From Lentinus brumalis (lineage: Eukaryota; Basidiomycota; Agaricomycetes; Polyporales; Polyporaceae): a stretch of 41,374 bases of DNA. This document shows positions 30,727 to 40,998 of the stretch, piece by piece (the stretch's first letter is position 1; each line of letters starts with the position of its first letter). The stretch spans positions 1-41,374 of the forward strand of contig MARA01000091.1 in assembly GCA_001792895.1 (NCBI GenBank), read 5' to 3'. The translations under genes and the position numbers were made by a program. The notes under the pieces are model-generated. The model ran no database searches. It had not been told where the DNA came from and was given only the letters and a program-made list of their open reading frames with translations.

Positions 30727-33700
30727 GCAGGGGTACCAGCAACCCCTGAGGGTTGAGGGTAAGGGTATCTATAGGGTAAGGGTGGGGGTAGCATTGTCCA
30801 ACCCTTGACACCCTTCAGCAACCCTCAAGGGTTTTCCGAAACTTTTTGCAGAGCTACCAGCAATAATGATAGTTAATCTCCTTGAATGCGTGGGACTCTG
30901 CAGCAGCTTATCGGCGGATTTCGCGGCAGATTCCGACAGGCTGGCCACCAGCGGCAAGATTCAACTCCGAAACTGTATAGCTTGTGCCATTTATAGAAGG
31001 TTACATAAGCTACATGCATGCGCGGGACAAGTTGCAAGGCAACATCGGGGAGAAGACATCAAATACTCTATTCAACATGGGGAAGCTCGAGAAGATGGCG
31101 ACTGCCCTCAAACGGCAGGCATCGTCGATCGCATCTCGTGTCAGAAAAAAGCCCAAAAATGGCAGTGACAGTGGCAGCACCATCAGCATCGGCTCGAAGT
31201 CCAGCGGCGGCAGTGGGTATCGGTCTCCGACAGTAGAAGATGCCGAGGATGAGGACGATGTGGGCCGCCGGTCAACTGCAACGCGGGAGGAACACTCCGA
31301 CGTCGAGGAAATCCCCCCGCCGCCACCGCCAAAAGAAGAAAGGCTGATCTGACACCAGAGGAGTATCTTAGTGAGTCGTCTGATGAACGAGCACATCACA
31401 GATGCTTACCAATGATCCAGAGCAGTCACAGGAGCTCTGGACTTCCCACGTCTACGCGTTCTTCAAACCCGAGGTCGAGATCGTCAGAAAGTCGCCTACG
31501 AAGATCGGACACGTGTTCTCCTGCGCGAAGCCGGGGTGCACCCACAAAACTACACGGTACCTTGATACGAAGGATATTACATCCACGAGCAATATGGCGA
31601 CGCACGTAAAGTCTTGCTGGGGCAAGGAAATCTTCCGCGCTGCGCAAGCGGCTGGGAAGCACACTGACGCACGCCCCATCGTCGAAAACTTCGGACGCAC
31701 AGGCACAATTACAAGGGCGTTCAAGCGCGTCGGGAAGGGCAAGGTCAGCTACTCGATCCGGCAGCACACAGCCAAAGAAGCACGGTACGTACATATGTGA
31801 TCCGGGTTCCCCATTTGCCCTGCTTCGAAGATTGATGTGATTGCAGCGCGTGGATCGTCCGATGGGTTGCGGAAAACAAAAGGCCGTACGAGATTGTGAA
31901 AGACCGGGCGTTCTTGCAGCTGATGAAGACCGGGCGGCCGCACTATCAGATCCCCTCTCCAGCTACCGTATCTCGGGACGTACGTCGTGTGTTTGCAAAG
32001 TGCCGGAGCGCATCGCGCGCATGCTTCGGGTAAGTGTTTGATTGTTCTCGAACGGGGTGGGACTGACCTTGCATACAGGACTTCGACGGCGACTTGAACT
32101 TCACGTTCGACGCATGGACCTCACCTAACCACAAGGCTTTGTTAGCGTTCGCGGTTCATCTCCATCACGAAGGCACTCCACTTACGTTCATCCTCGACGT
32201 GATCGAAGTCTCGGAATCGCATACGGGCGAGGCGCTGGCAGAGGCTTGCGAGGCGATGCTGGATGAGTTCGGCATCAAGGAAAAGGTGAGTTGAGCGACA
32301 TGATGAGCAGTTAGTAGAAGGGACTCACCAAACTGCGTAGATGCTGGCAATGACCGCGGACAATGCTGCGGCGAACGACACAATGATCGAGATCTTGGGC
32401 GAACGTCTGCCCGAGTTCGGCGGGCTGCGTGACCGTGGGCGGTGTTTTGATCATGTTGTCAATCTGTGCGCCAAATCTGTCTTGCGGCCATTCGATGTCG
32501 AGAAGCGGAAACAAGGGGGCCGTACAGGCAGCCGAGGACGAGATTGCAGCCCTCTTGAAGGATATCGACCTGTACGACATCGGGCTGAACCTGCCAGCGG
32601 GCACAGATGCAGGTCAAGACGACAATGAAGATGGGTTTGTGGACGAGCGGGAGGAAATGGATGAAGATGAGCGGGAGGAGCTTGACAAGAGCATCCTCCC
32701 AGTGAAACTCGTCCTCACGAAGGTATGGGCGGCGGTGTGAATGACTTACCTGTCCCCGTCTAATCCCTGCTTCCCACAGATCCGCACCGTGGCCTACAAG
32801 ATCTCCTTCTCGTCCACCATTCTCCTCCCTGCCTGGCATGCGATCGTCGAATCGCTGGAGCTCCCGAGCCGTGTCTTGCCCCGGGATGTGAGGACGCGCT
32901 GGAACTCGACGTTCCAGATGCTTGACGTAGCCTTGAAGTACCGGAAAGCCTTCGACGAGATAACAGAAAGCAAGAAGTATGACTTAAGAGAGTACGAGCT
33001 GGCCGACGAAGAGTGGGAGATCGTAACGCACTTGTTGAAAGTCCTGAAGGTGCGTGTTCTCACATTCTCACGCGTGGCACCCGTGATCTCGTGCATAGGC
33101 CTCGTGACCAAGTGCACGGACCTCGTGAGCGCTTCTGTGCACGGCGCGCACACGTCTCCCATCCCTCTTGTTCTGCATGCTCCTCGCTGACGATCTGCTC
33201 AGCTCTTCTCGGATGCTACTCACTTCTTCTCTGCTGCTGGGACGAATCTCACCAAAGTCATCCCCGCTATGGATCACCTGGACGACCAACTTGCCAAGAT
33301 TTGTTTCGACAAGAAGATCGCGGCTCCAGTCCGTTCAGCGGCCGCACTGGGCCGGAAGACTTGTAATCGCTTCTACGTCAAGACAGACGACACGGAGATC
33401 TATCGCTTTGCAATGGGTAAGTAGCATGGCCTTGACGTGCTAACTCTAACTAATTGTTTCTCGCTAGCCTTCCACCCGGAATGCAAGCTGGACTACTTCA
33501 AGGATGCAGACTGGGAGGAGGAATGGATACGGGATGCTCAGGCCCTGCTGTACGCAGAGTATGAACGTAAGTACGCACGCTATCCTCTCCCCGATGGGCA
33601 GCCCGATGAGGCGGATGGTGATGATGATGACACGACTACCGCAACGGTGAGTGAATCTCTCGTCTCATACATTCCTCTTCCTCGCTACAGCTGCACTTGC

Positions 33701-34444
33701 AGACTCATAATCCATTCGACAACCTCCTGTCCCGCAAGCAAGAAGAAGATCGCTGTACTACAAAGTGAGCTCGACCGCTACCTCGCTGCCCGACCGAGCG
33801 GTGCAAGGACCCCTTGAAGTGGTGGTGGGATCGTCGAGGCGAGTATCCTCGCCTGTCCCGCATGGCCCTTAGTTATTTGACTGTCCCTGGTACGTCAAGA
33901 CCTTCATCTAACCACTGTATGCTGATTGATAACATTCCCGACAGCTACGTCCGTCGACATCGAACGTGTGTTCTCACGTGGGCGGCTGCTTCTCCCGCAT
34001 GTACGTAATGGTCTGTCCGCCGAGTCAATTCGCGCACTGCTTTGTCTGGGCGAGTGGTCGTTGCTCGAGCTCATTGACGATGCTGATGTTGAGGGTGTTG
34101 TGGAGAAGCTGGGGGAGCTCGACGGCGATGAGGAGGTCGAGCTTGAGAATGGTTGGGATAGGATCAAGTTGCCGTTGTAGTCTAGATATGTTCTCGTTCT
34201 CGAGTCTCTAAATTACATTGATCAACCTCCTTGCGTCTGCTGTGTGATGTAGTATATGTGTGGTATCAATCATGTGTGATGTGTTATGTCTTTCGTTCTT
34301 GCCTCCTACCCTTGGATATACCCCTACCCTACCCTTACCCCTCTGCAACACCCTTGAGAACCCTCTACCCTTTGCGTGAGGGTAGAGGGTAGTCAAGGGT
34401 AAGGGTGAGGGTAGTCCTGAGATAATCCAAGGGTATACCCCTGC
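30727..34444 (+). mobile_element. hAT DNA transposon, 3,718 bp
   Basis: The ends are GCAGGGGTA and TACCCCTGC (terminal inverted repeat), flanked by the exact 8-bp duplication AGGGCCCT. The CAGGGGTA start fits hAT elements. The subterminal regions are packed with GGGTA/TACCC motifs: (AGGGT)n-like at about 30745-30795, and CCCTACCC then AGGGTAGAGGGTAG at about 34310-34430, the latter forming a hairpin near 34365-34390. These are likely transposase-binding sites. Removing the element and one duplication copy rejoins the host reading frame through WWYLRALWYLV, which proves insertion into an existing gene. Confidence 0.92.
31077..34180 (+). pseudogene. hAT transposase, multi-exon, several frame breaks
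   Basis: Order of modules: a basic/Ser N-terminus (MGKLEKMATALKRQ), a proline run and KRRKADLTPEEYL; a BED-like zinc finger (CAKPGC...H...C, 31530-31620); the hAT core with FDAWTSPNHK (32107 on) and TADNAAANDTM (32355 on), each holding a catalytic Asp, RCFDHVVNLCAKS, and WNSTFQML; and the C-terminal hAT dimerisation region LSYLTVPATSVDIERVFSRG (catalytic Glu) with GLSAESIRALLCLGEW. Clear introns include 31785-31846, 32030-32078, 32286-32340, 32723-32779, 33050-33202 and 33417-33467. One-base frame breaks occur near 31335, 32000, 32510, 33760 and 33810, mostly at short A or G runs. As read, no functional transposase is made. Confidence 0.85.
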
Positions 34445-34452
34445 AGGGCCCT
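34445..34452 (+). repeat. Target-site duplication, right (AGGGCCCT)
   Basis: Matches 30719-30726 exactly and marks the right border of the hAT element. Confidence 0.92.
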
Positions 34453-35269
34453 ATGGTACCTCGTTGTCAAGAGCGCGACCACAGTCGTCGAAATGATGCG
34501 ACAGTATGACATCACCACCACCGCCAAGCCAAGCAGTCGACTTTTTGGTGACACGCGGCATGCCGTTCCACACACTCGTCAGGCCGGATCGGCGTCATTC
34601 AGGGCGCATGCTCCCCGACCTCCACATTGTGCTAGGATGGCGCCACAAGAACGACCTGAACCGATATGACTACATGACCTACGAAGATCGAGCACGAACG
34701 GTTCTCCGTGGACCGAGGGTGCGCGCCGCTCTGCAGCGAGGTGGGATTGTCTGGCGGCTCACCATGGAGCTTCTGAGGGAGACGGGTGATGTGGGAACCG
34801 CTTCGGGGGTTCGCTTGGGACCGTCAGATGTAGTGAACGACTATGGAACGGTCTTTCGGCCCCGTCGCGGTGACGACTACCTCGACGACAAGCTCTCGCC
34901 AGACGAGCTCGATGTCATCTGTGGGGTGTACAAGGTCACGATCAGTACGTTTGATTGTTAATCAGGAGTTGGACGATAGACTGACACCTTACAGATGCCG
35001 GACAGACCGAGGACCGCTCTTGGTGGCCAAAGGAGACACACTGGCGTGGTTCTCACATGGATCACGGCTTCTGGACTCCATGGTGCGAGACATGGTTCCG
35101 CAAACGCCTCCTCATGATCCGTTCCGACAAGGCGGCGATCTACAACAGTCGGTCGTGGAGTGACAACCTCCGCATGTCGAGAAAAGGGTTCCTGTTCCAC
35201 AAGAATCTCGAGCTCGCCAGCACCAATTGGCTCACCGAGCATTACAAGGTACGCGTCGAAGACATGTAG

Positions 35270-35773
35270 GTATGCACTCTGGTAGGTCGTTGTTTGTTTC
35301 CTGGTCATCTGTTCAGAATTCGCTCGTCCTTGCCATATGGATCGCAATGGATACGTTAGCGTAGCATATTTGTATCTCATGCACGACTCGCTGTACTTCA
35401 ATCAACTTGTGCGCTCTCTCAACTGACGACAAGTGATTCGTGTGACGCAACACACGGGACATGTGTGTCTTGAAAACTCGTGGAAAGACCAAAGACCCCG
35501 TGAGTAGTCATTTTTAAGCCGCCGACGACTGCGGAAGCGACTCAGATGCCAACAATGCCACACCGCCTGCCGATTACATGTCGTCATATTGGGTGACTAT
35601 GCTATGCGCGTGTGCATAGCTGTCCCGTGTGGACCGGCTGATCTAGTGCTTGATTGTAGTGCAGACATCAAAAATGAATTTACGGGCGGTCAACGTCAAG
35701 CATGGACCATCTCTACTGACTGTTATAAACAGAATTCAAGTCGTGTCAGCTGGACATCGCCCCGTCGCACACC
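35270..35773. other. Intergenic, no supported gene
   Basis: Presumed 3' flank of the broken gene and promoter of copy B. One 66-codon frame (35589-35789) lacks a domain. Confidence 0.4.
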
Positions 35774-36477
35774 ATGGATGACGCGCTAACACAGGTGGAC
35801 GACGTGCTGAGACAGATGAGAGAGGACGGTGACCTCCTGACCAGTGAACTCGAGCAGCCGCATGACGATGGCATCGAAGTGAGTGGTCAATGTTGACTTG
35901 GCACTGCTGCATTTGTTCACTACCATGCTCGTTATAGGCTAACTGGGTCAGAGGCTACTGGTTTCCCATGCGGAGGCAGGCAGAGTTACACTTCATTGCC
36001 CGCCAATTTCACCATCCATCGGGTGCTAATCGCACCGAGAAACCATTACTCGAGGATGCATGGTCGATGGATGGAGGCGTGGACGGGTCCCAATGCTTGC
36101 GCGTCAAGGGTCGTCGAGATTCCGTATGGGTTTACTACACCGTCTACTATCGGGTCCCTGCAACCCCAGGATCCCGTCGCAACGTCGCCGTGCATCGTCT
36201 CGGTACCTGTCCGCCCTTCGCGGGCGAACTCATAGTCATGAGGCGATCAGAGAGCAATGGCTTTGTAGACATGCGTCCTCATGACTGCAAGAATGCAGTT
36301 CATGTAGTCACCGCGTGCGTCCTTCCTTGACCTCCCATCTCTGGCGTATACAGCTGACTCAAAATCCTTCGGTCTTACAGTATGGTGCACTTCATCTTGG
36401 ACAAGATGCCGGACATTACACCCATACCAGTCGATTTAGATATCCTACACAGCGAACCTGTACACATTTCGGATTAG
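35774..36477 (+). CDS. GELIVMRR-family uncharacterised protein, copy B (192 aa)
   Basis: Exons 35774-35878, 35938-36314 and 36381-36477 join in frame (193 codons with stop). The introns are 59 nt (GTGAGT..TAG) and 66 nt (GTGCGT..CAG), at the same positions and phases (0 and 2) as in the paralogue at 7360-8012. The N-terminus is acidic and helical (DDALTQVDDVLRQMREDGD). The core is VYYTVYYRVPATP...GTCPPFAGELIVMRR. The C-terminus runs AMVHFILDKMPDITPIPVDL. No targeting signal or catalytic motif is visible. It lies 500 bp after the interrupted gene in the same orientation. Function unknown, but conserved introns and motif make real coding very likely. Confidence 0.75.
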
Positions 36478-36880
36478 GGATAACCATGTACCAGCCGCCT
36501 TCGTGCCAAAAATACTTGATGATAGTATGCGTATCACTACGCCTTTCAGTCAGAAGAAGTGAGTAGAGAAAAGTCGGTTGTTCTCACATCGGCGCCGTGA
36601 ATGGTGTGGTCTCGAACATGGTTCGGCGGCTTGAACATGTCGCTACAGAAGGGGTTGTCAAGCATATGTCGTTCGTAAGCCTGCGCCGGAGGGGTGGTGA
36701 CCTACAGCTGAAGTAGAGCGAGAGGACCTCAATTAGACAAGGAGGCAGCAACTACTCGAAACGACCTCCTGAGAGAACACCTGCTCTGGACGGATGCTCG
36801 TGAGGGCGTCATAGTGGAGTCGGTGAGCAGCCCCTACGACACTGGATGGTGCAGCCGAGTTGTCCTGGCGGATGTCCCTA
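36478..36880. other. Intergenic, no supported gene
   Basis: No gene recognised. If hairpin copy 3 lies in a leader, its leftward transcript would run through this stretch. Confidence 0.4.
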
Positions 36881-36910
36881 GTTTGTGCGAGGGAATAGCC
36901 CCACACAAAC
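36881..36910 (-). other. Covarying hairpin, copy 3
   Basis: On the minus strand, GTTTGTGTGGGG pairs with CCCTCGCACAAAC using U-G wobbles at two positions, with loop CTATTC. The plus strand would have A-C mismatches at the same two positions, as in copy 1. It forms a head-to-head pair with copy 4, about 215 bp away. Confidence 0.75.
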
Positions 36911-37125
36911 CGTCCTTGAATGCTGATGTTGCAAGGAGAGAGCGTGGAGACCACCTGCACAAAGTAATGGTAGCGGTAACATGCAATCGAGGCTGGAGAC
37001 TGGCCTGGGGTTAAGGTTCTCCGCCACAGGTACGGCTTGGTTGTGCTTGGAGGTGGCTGTGTACACCCGTCTACGAAGCTTCCGTAGACCTCTCCTGAGT
37101 CTCTACGGTCGACTTTGACATCTCT

Positions 37126-37158
37126 GGTCTTGTACGGGGCTATTCCCTATACAAGACC
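37126..37158 (+). other. Covarying hairpin, copy 4
   Basis: GGTCTTGTA pairs perfectly with TACAAGACC (9 bp); after one C-A mismatch, GGGG pairs with CCCT around the loop CTATT. Its outer arms resemble copy 1 (TCTTGT/ACAAGA). Like copy 2 it is preceded by CATCTCTGG or a similar CTCTGG string. A short spliced ORF starts 115 nt downstream. Confidence 0.75.
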
Positions 37159-37272
37159 ACACCATCGACTACTCTCGCATCGTTATATTCGTCATCCCCC
37201 ACCGAGAGTTCCACTCGATTTGATCGCAACTCCTGAACGCGTGAAGTGGTGCGTGCAACACTCCGATCGCTC

Positions 37273-37591
37273 ATGCCTCTCCTGTATCTCCGAACGGATG
37301 GGACGGCCACCCGTATTTACGTGGAAGAGGTATGTTCTGCACAACAGAGATACTTGCATTTAAAGCTCAGAACATGCGGAGGTCGTCGAACCTCGAAATG
37401 CTGGCAAGACGTTCAATGTCGAAACCCACGAGAGGGTGAACGACGACAACATCCTCCCCTTCCAGTAACAAGACTCACATTCAAGCGACCCATCAGCAAG
37501 AGGGTTCGAGAGGGCTACTATGGGAGCATGTCCGAAAGTCCATGATGTAGGTCCCGACACGTCCGATGTCCATGCCATCTCACTTACATGA
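37273..37591 (+). CDS. Possible small spliced gene (76 aa)
   Basis: MPLLYLRTDGTATRIYVEE (37273-37329), a 52-nt intron (GTATGT..GAG|G; the acceptor is ambiguous), VVEPRNAGKTFNVETHERVN...(37382-37464), a 36-nt intron, then GFERATMGACPKVHDVGPDT (37501-37591). The total is 77 codons with stop. The second intron is very short and acceptor choice is open, so this is a tentative model. No domain recognised. Confidence 0.3.
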
Positions 37592-37794
37592 CCACCGACC
37601 CAAGTAGCAATCGAGCGGCCCATAGTCGATGCACTCACGTATGTCTAGAGCTTTGTGCTACTGGTACAGGTACCGCAATGCGTGACCGAGAGCTGGAGAG
37701 CTTGGCAAGGGGAAAAATATTGTTATTACTCGAGGGAAGTGTACAACTCGATGATTCGAACGAGCCTTGAGTTTCAGCGACGATCCAGACGACC

Positions 37795-37878
37795 GAGTAC
37801 GTTATGACAGTCGGTCTCAACTCGACGTTTGTCGCCGAGTACGTTATGACAGTCGGTCTCAACTCGACGTTTGTCACC
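37795..37878 (+). repeat. 42-bp tandem duplication, two units
   Basis: Two near-identical 42-bp units (37795-37836, 37837-37878) beginning GAGTACGTTATGACAGTCGG and differing at one base near the end (GTCGCC/GTCACC). No gene is assigned here. Confidence 0.93.
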
Positions 37879-37959
37879 GAGAGACCTAGGCTGGAGCAGC
37901 TCTCCGATATCTGCGGAGATGCGCCACTCAATATCGCTATCTTATCTATACTGACACGG

Positions 37960-39215
37960 TCCGGCAAGCGCTGCTACGGTACTTGCCGCTGACACAAGGT
38001 TAATAGGGGACCAAGAAACAAGACGTCCATTTGTTGCTACTATGATACAGATAATGCGATACAGACCAAAGAAATGTACAAGAATTGCGAGACGAAGCGT
38101 GCAGTTACAGCGGAATATGCTAAGGTGAGATAAAAGAGCGCATATTGGGCGGCGTAACCAAGCAAGACATCTAGCGGTTATATCATATAATACAGTGAGC
38201 ATTCAGCGAACCGCGCTTCCAAGAAGTGTTTACCAAGAGATCAAAGATGGGAGGATTTTCAGGCAACGACGGAAGGAGCGGACTGACTCGAAACCAAAGC
38301 AATAGCAATACGTACGATCAGGACAACGACGACGATAGTCGCCGACCCAACTGAGGCGTGGATCATGAGCCGTCGCCGCGCACTGCCTTCCTCAGTGCCT
38401 GGTGTATCAACATCGTTGTAGACGGGAACCCCGCCCGAAGGCAGAAGCTCCGACACGAGGGGAAGGGCAGGAGGTAGGGGTGAGCGTGGATACGATGCCA
38501 CCGGCGAATACGGGGGCGCTGGGGATACGACGGTGCCGGGATATGCGAAGCAGCCGGGGGTTCCAGAACCGCCGTGAAGTGCTCACCGCGGTCGCGTAGC
38601 GGCCCCGTGGCGGCAGTGTCTGACGAAGGAGCCTGCTAACATGGTAAGTCAGAGGCGATACGAGACCAGACACGGTAGGATCTGCTGCATACCTCGCTGA
38701 TAACACTCACTCCTGCAGCACGAGGGCTAGACGATCGCTCATCGTCCGCGGGGACGGAAGAATATGGAGGAGGAGGATCGATGGAGGAGGACTCGACGTC
38801 GGGGCTAGCGGCGCGAGCGAACGTCGGTTCCCTGGGGAGAGGGCGGAGAGGGATGAGGAGTGAAGTGGTAGATGAAGACATTGTGGACGACAACGAGGAC
38901 GACATCGACAGAGCCGAAACAACACACACAGCTTGAGGCGTGGAGAGGGGTATGTGGTGGAAGGACAGCGCGACGGCGGTCCAGGGGAGGACGACCGGGC
39001 ACCAGCAGTAGAGACTCACCTCGGTATATGAACCTTCCTCTGCTTGCCCTAATTGCATCGCAAACCTTCGTGTAGCCAGGGTCCTGCGTGGACGGCGAAC
39101 AGGTGTCAGACCCCACCCGGTAGGATGGAAGACAGAGAAGCGGATGGCTTTGATCGAAGCTCGTTGAAGCTACAGCGAAGTCAAAGCAAAAAAGACGTCG
39201 ACGATGCGATGGATC
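37960..39215. repeat. Segmental duplication, left copy
   Basis: Shares landmarks in order with 40055-41215: GCTACGGTACTT..CCGCT near one end, the transmembrane exon and the PPPPYS exon of the minus-strand genes, and TAGGATGGAAG...GGCTTTGAT at the other. The offset falls from about 2,100 to 2,015 bp, so small indels have accumulated. Confidence 0.8.
38259..38905 (-). CDS. PPxY-motif single-pass membrane protein, copy I, one frame break
   Basis: Exon 1 (38905-38711) reads MSSSLSSTMSSSTTSLLIPL, then LPREPTFARAASP and IDPPPPYSSVPADDERSSS. A 75-nt intron (GTGAGT..TAG) leads to exon 2 (from 38635), which holds QAPSSDTAATGPL...PAPSYP and then, in a frame shifted by one base near a CCCC run at about 38530, VASYPRSPLPPALPLVSEL...RRRLMIHASVGS and the membrane helix ATIVVVVLIVRIAIALV, ending SAPSVVA. 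The PPPPY string is a PPxY motif, bound by WW domains such as those of Rsp5/NEDD4 ligases. A short C-terminal tail after the helix suggests type II or tail-anchored topology. The upstream exon context (39116-39030) may be 5' leader. Either a decaying gene or a single-base sequence error. Confidence 0.5.
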
Positions 39216-40054
39216 GGCGGGCGAGTGCGGCGAGCCTGCAACATGGCGAGGAACAGGGGTGACTGCCTGGGCTTCATAGTCTGTGGCGGCAAAGAGTCCA
39301 TGATACTGGAGACGGCCTGGGGACGGACACGGGCGAGTGCAGTCGGTTTTGGACGAATTGGGATGAGCAAAATGTAAAGACGCCGAGTACCCGATGTTCT
39401 GGGACCCGCACGGCGTGCGCAGGCCTGCGTGCAGTTATCGGCGGCCGTGCGTAGACCCGTCTTCGTGTGGACACGAGTCACCGGGATATACTTACAGCAG
39501 CTGACAGGTAGAGAAAACAGACACAACAGACATGACAGGGATCCCGGCACTTCGGGCAGGACAACAGGTATGATATCAATAGCAGGGGACTTCGCCACAC
39601 GAGGTTACATATCGACCAGGCTTCAGGCTGAACCGCAAACGCTTGGCCGGTCGCGCTCCTAACGCGGGCATGTCTAACGTGAGAGTTGTTTTCGGGGTGA
39701 CAGACTGATACGACCACTCTCTGATCGCGCGAGACACCACGCTACCGTCACACTCTTTCTACGGGCCGCGCGTCGATGCGACTCTACTTATATGGCTGCT
39801 GCTTGACGCGTAATTTGCTATTATAATATATGGGCCGCGCGCACTCCCATCGCGAAGGTCTGCAACGGCCGATCGCCCATCCGCGGACATGTCAGACTGC
39901 AAATGCAACCCGGATTCCTGTCTCTCAAAGGGTAAGAAGCCATCTCTGTAGCTAAGTGTGCAACTTGGAGGTTACTGTCGCCGCCCTAGTTCTCCGATAT
40001 TCACGGGGACGGACTGTATCCATCTTATCTTATCTGTCCTCAGATAAGCGACGT
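39216..40054. other. Intergenic spacer of the duplication, no supported gene
   Basis: No domain or splice-consistent frame. GGGCCGCGCG occurs twice (about 39760 and 39833). Confidence 0.4.
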
Positions 40055-40305
40055 CACGGAAGCGACGAGAAGCTACGGTACTTCCCGCTAACAGAAGGTT
40101 AAACAGGGCAAGAAAGACGGTGTGGCATTTTTCGCTCATACATGCCAAGCTATGATACAGCGATGCGCGTTGAGATATCTACAGAAATTGCTACAGGCAC
40201 TCAGATAAGTATGTATATACAAGAATTGCTGCGAGAGATGTAAGTATAACGGGACGACATAATCAAGCTGACAGTGAAAGCCAGTGTGCAGTCGTAAGAA
40301 GAACG

Positions 40306-40898
40306 CTAGTCAGTACATGCGACGGAAGGACGGAAGGGATCAGGATATGCGGGTGGATGTGGACGGACGGTAGCGAGCGCAATACGTATAGTCAAGAGGA
40401 TCGCGAGGATGAACGCCAACAGCACGAGAGCAAGAACCGCAGCCCGCGGAACGTTGACTGCATTGTTGCCGTGCGCATCAACAGCAGTATAGGTGTTAAG
40501 ACTGGGGGCAGACACAGACTGCGGCATCAATGGAAGGGTGGCAGGGATGGCAGGGGGTGGATAGGACACCATCGGCACTTCGCCCGGCGTGTCGCTGTCG
40601 AGTCTGGAGATCGCGGCGGAGTCGACCGCCTGTTGCGTAGTTGGTCAGAGATGGTGAAGGACGAGGGTGAGTAATGACATACCCAGAAGGGCCAGCGTCG
40701 GAAAGAGTGGGAATTTGATAGTCCTCGGTGGACAGCAGCGAGTAGGGAGGTGGAGGCTCCGAGTGCTCAGCTTGGTCATCGGAGAGAGGACGCATGCGGG
40801 GGCTGGCTGCGTGATGTTGGGCTCCCTTGGAAGTGGGCAGAGAGGACGAGGACCGACGTGGTAGAGGGGGACATCAAAGGTGGCGTCGGGAATGACAT
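40306..40898 (-). pseudogene. PPxY-motif single-pass membrane protein, copy II, frame breaks
   Basis: Aligned with copy I, it starts MSFPTPPLMSPSTTSVLVLS and then needs two frame changes, giving LCPLPREPNITQ and HAASPRMRPLSDDQ, before HSEPPPPYSLLSTEDYQ. An intron near 40682-40630 (GTATGT..CAG) leads to AVDSAAISRLDSDTPGEVPM and the membrane helix AAVLALVLLAFILAILLTIR, with a Pro-rich tail. The Pro-rich stretch, the PPxY motif and the helix before a short tail match copy I. At least two one-base breaks make this copy a likely pseudogene, unless the protein begins at Met 40795 just before the PPxY motif. Confidence 0.5.
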
Positions 40899-40956
40899 CG
40901 AGGGAGCTGAGAGGATGCGAACGTACGAATCTGTAGAGTGTATGGTTTGCAGCACA

Positions 40957-40998
40957 GGGTGGGCGATTCGCAGCGTGGGTGGGCGATTCGCAGCGGGA
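40957..40998 (+). repeat. 20-bp tandem repeat, two units
   Basis: GTGGGCGATTCGCAGCG appears twice in a row with a 20-bp period, just upstream of copy II of the duplicated gene. Confidence 0.85.

Larger units (their letters stand above)
28751..35269 (+). pseudogene. Long mushroom-type hypothetical gene, broken by a hAT element and frameshifts
   Basis: Exon 1 (28751-28773), a 53-nt intron, then a long exon from 28827. Coding sense continues in three frames: FFQFEGQLYTVVNPSDRESL...RGMGMRLTQ; then ESWGRLEQLLLYVSNVLLRA...GNGTRWVDHLP; then FRAKVPTYIAWPPQPAIPAI...EDDQVAWWYLRAL. One-base breaks lie near 29105 (in an AAAA run) and 29536. At 30726 the frame enters the hAT element. At 34445 it resumes exactly (LWYLVVKSATTVVEMMRQYD), with a further break near 34510-34540, then TRGMPFHTLVRP, RGGIVWRLTMELL, a 50-nt intron (34945-34994), and GQTEDRSWWPKETHW...GFWTPWCETWF up to the stop at 35269. 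The WWYLRAL and SWWP modules recur in large mushroom proteins as I recall. Function unknown; this copy cannot make the full protein as read. Confidence 0.75.

Noticed and set aside
30745..34430. Telomere-like repeats (GGGTA)
   Set aside because: They sit in the subterminal regions of the hAT element and are not regular TTAGGG arrays.
34506..35269. Separate two-exon gene
   Set aside because: Its sequence continues the protein interrupted by the hAT element; better read as the C-terminal part of that pseudogene.
28508..36910. Shared peptide WGYSLAQT at hairpins 2 and 3 as a coding domain
   Set aside because: The other hairpins do not keep this reading (copy 5 has a stop in the frame). The conserved feature is base pairing.
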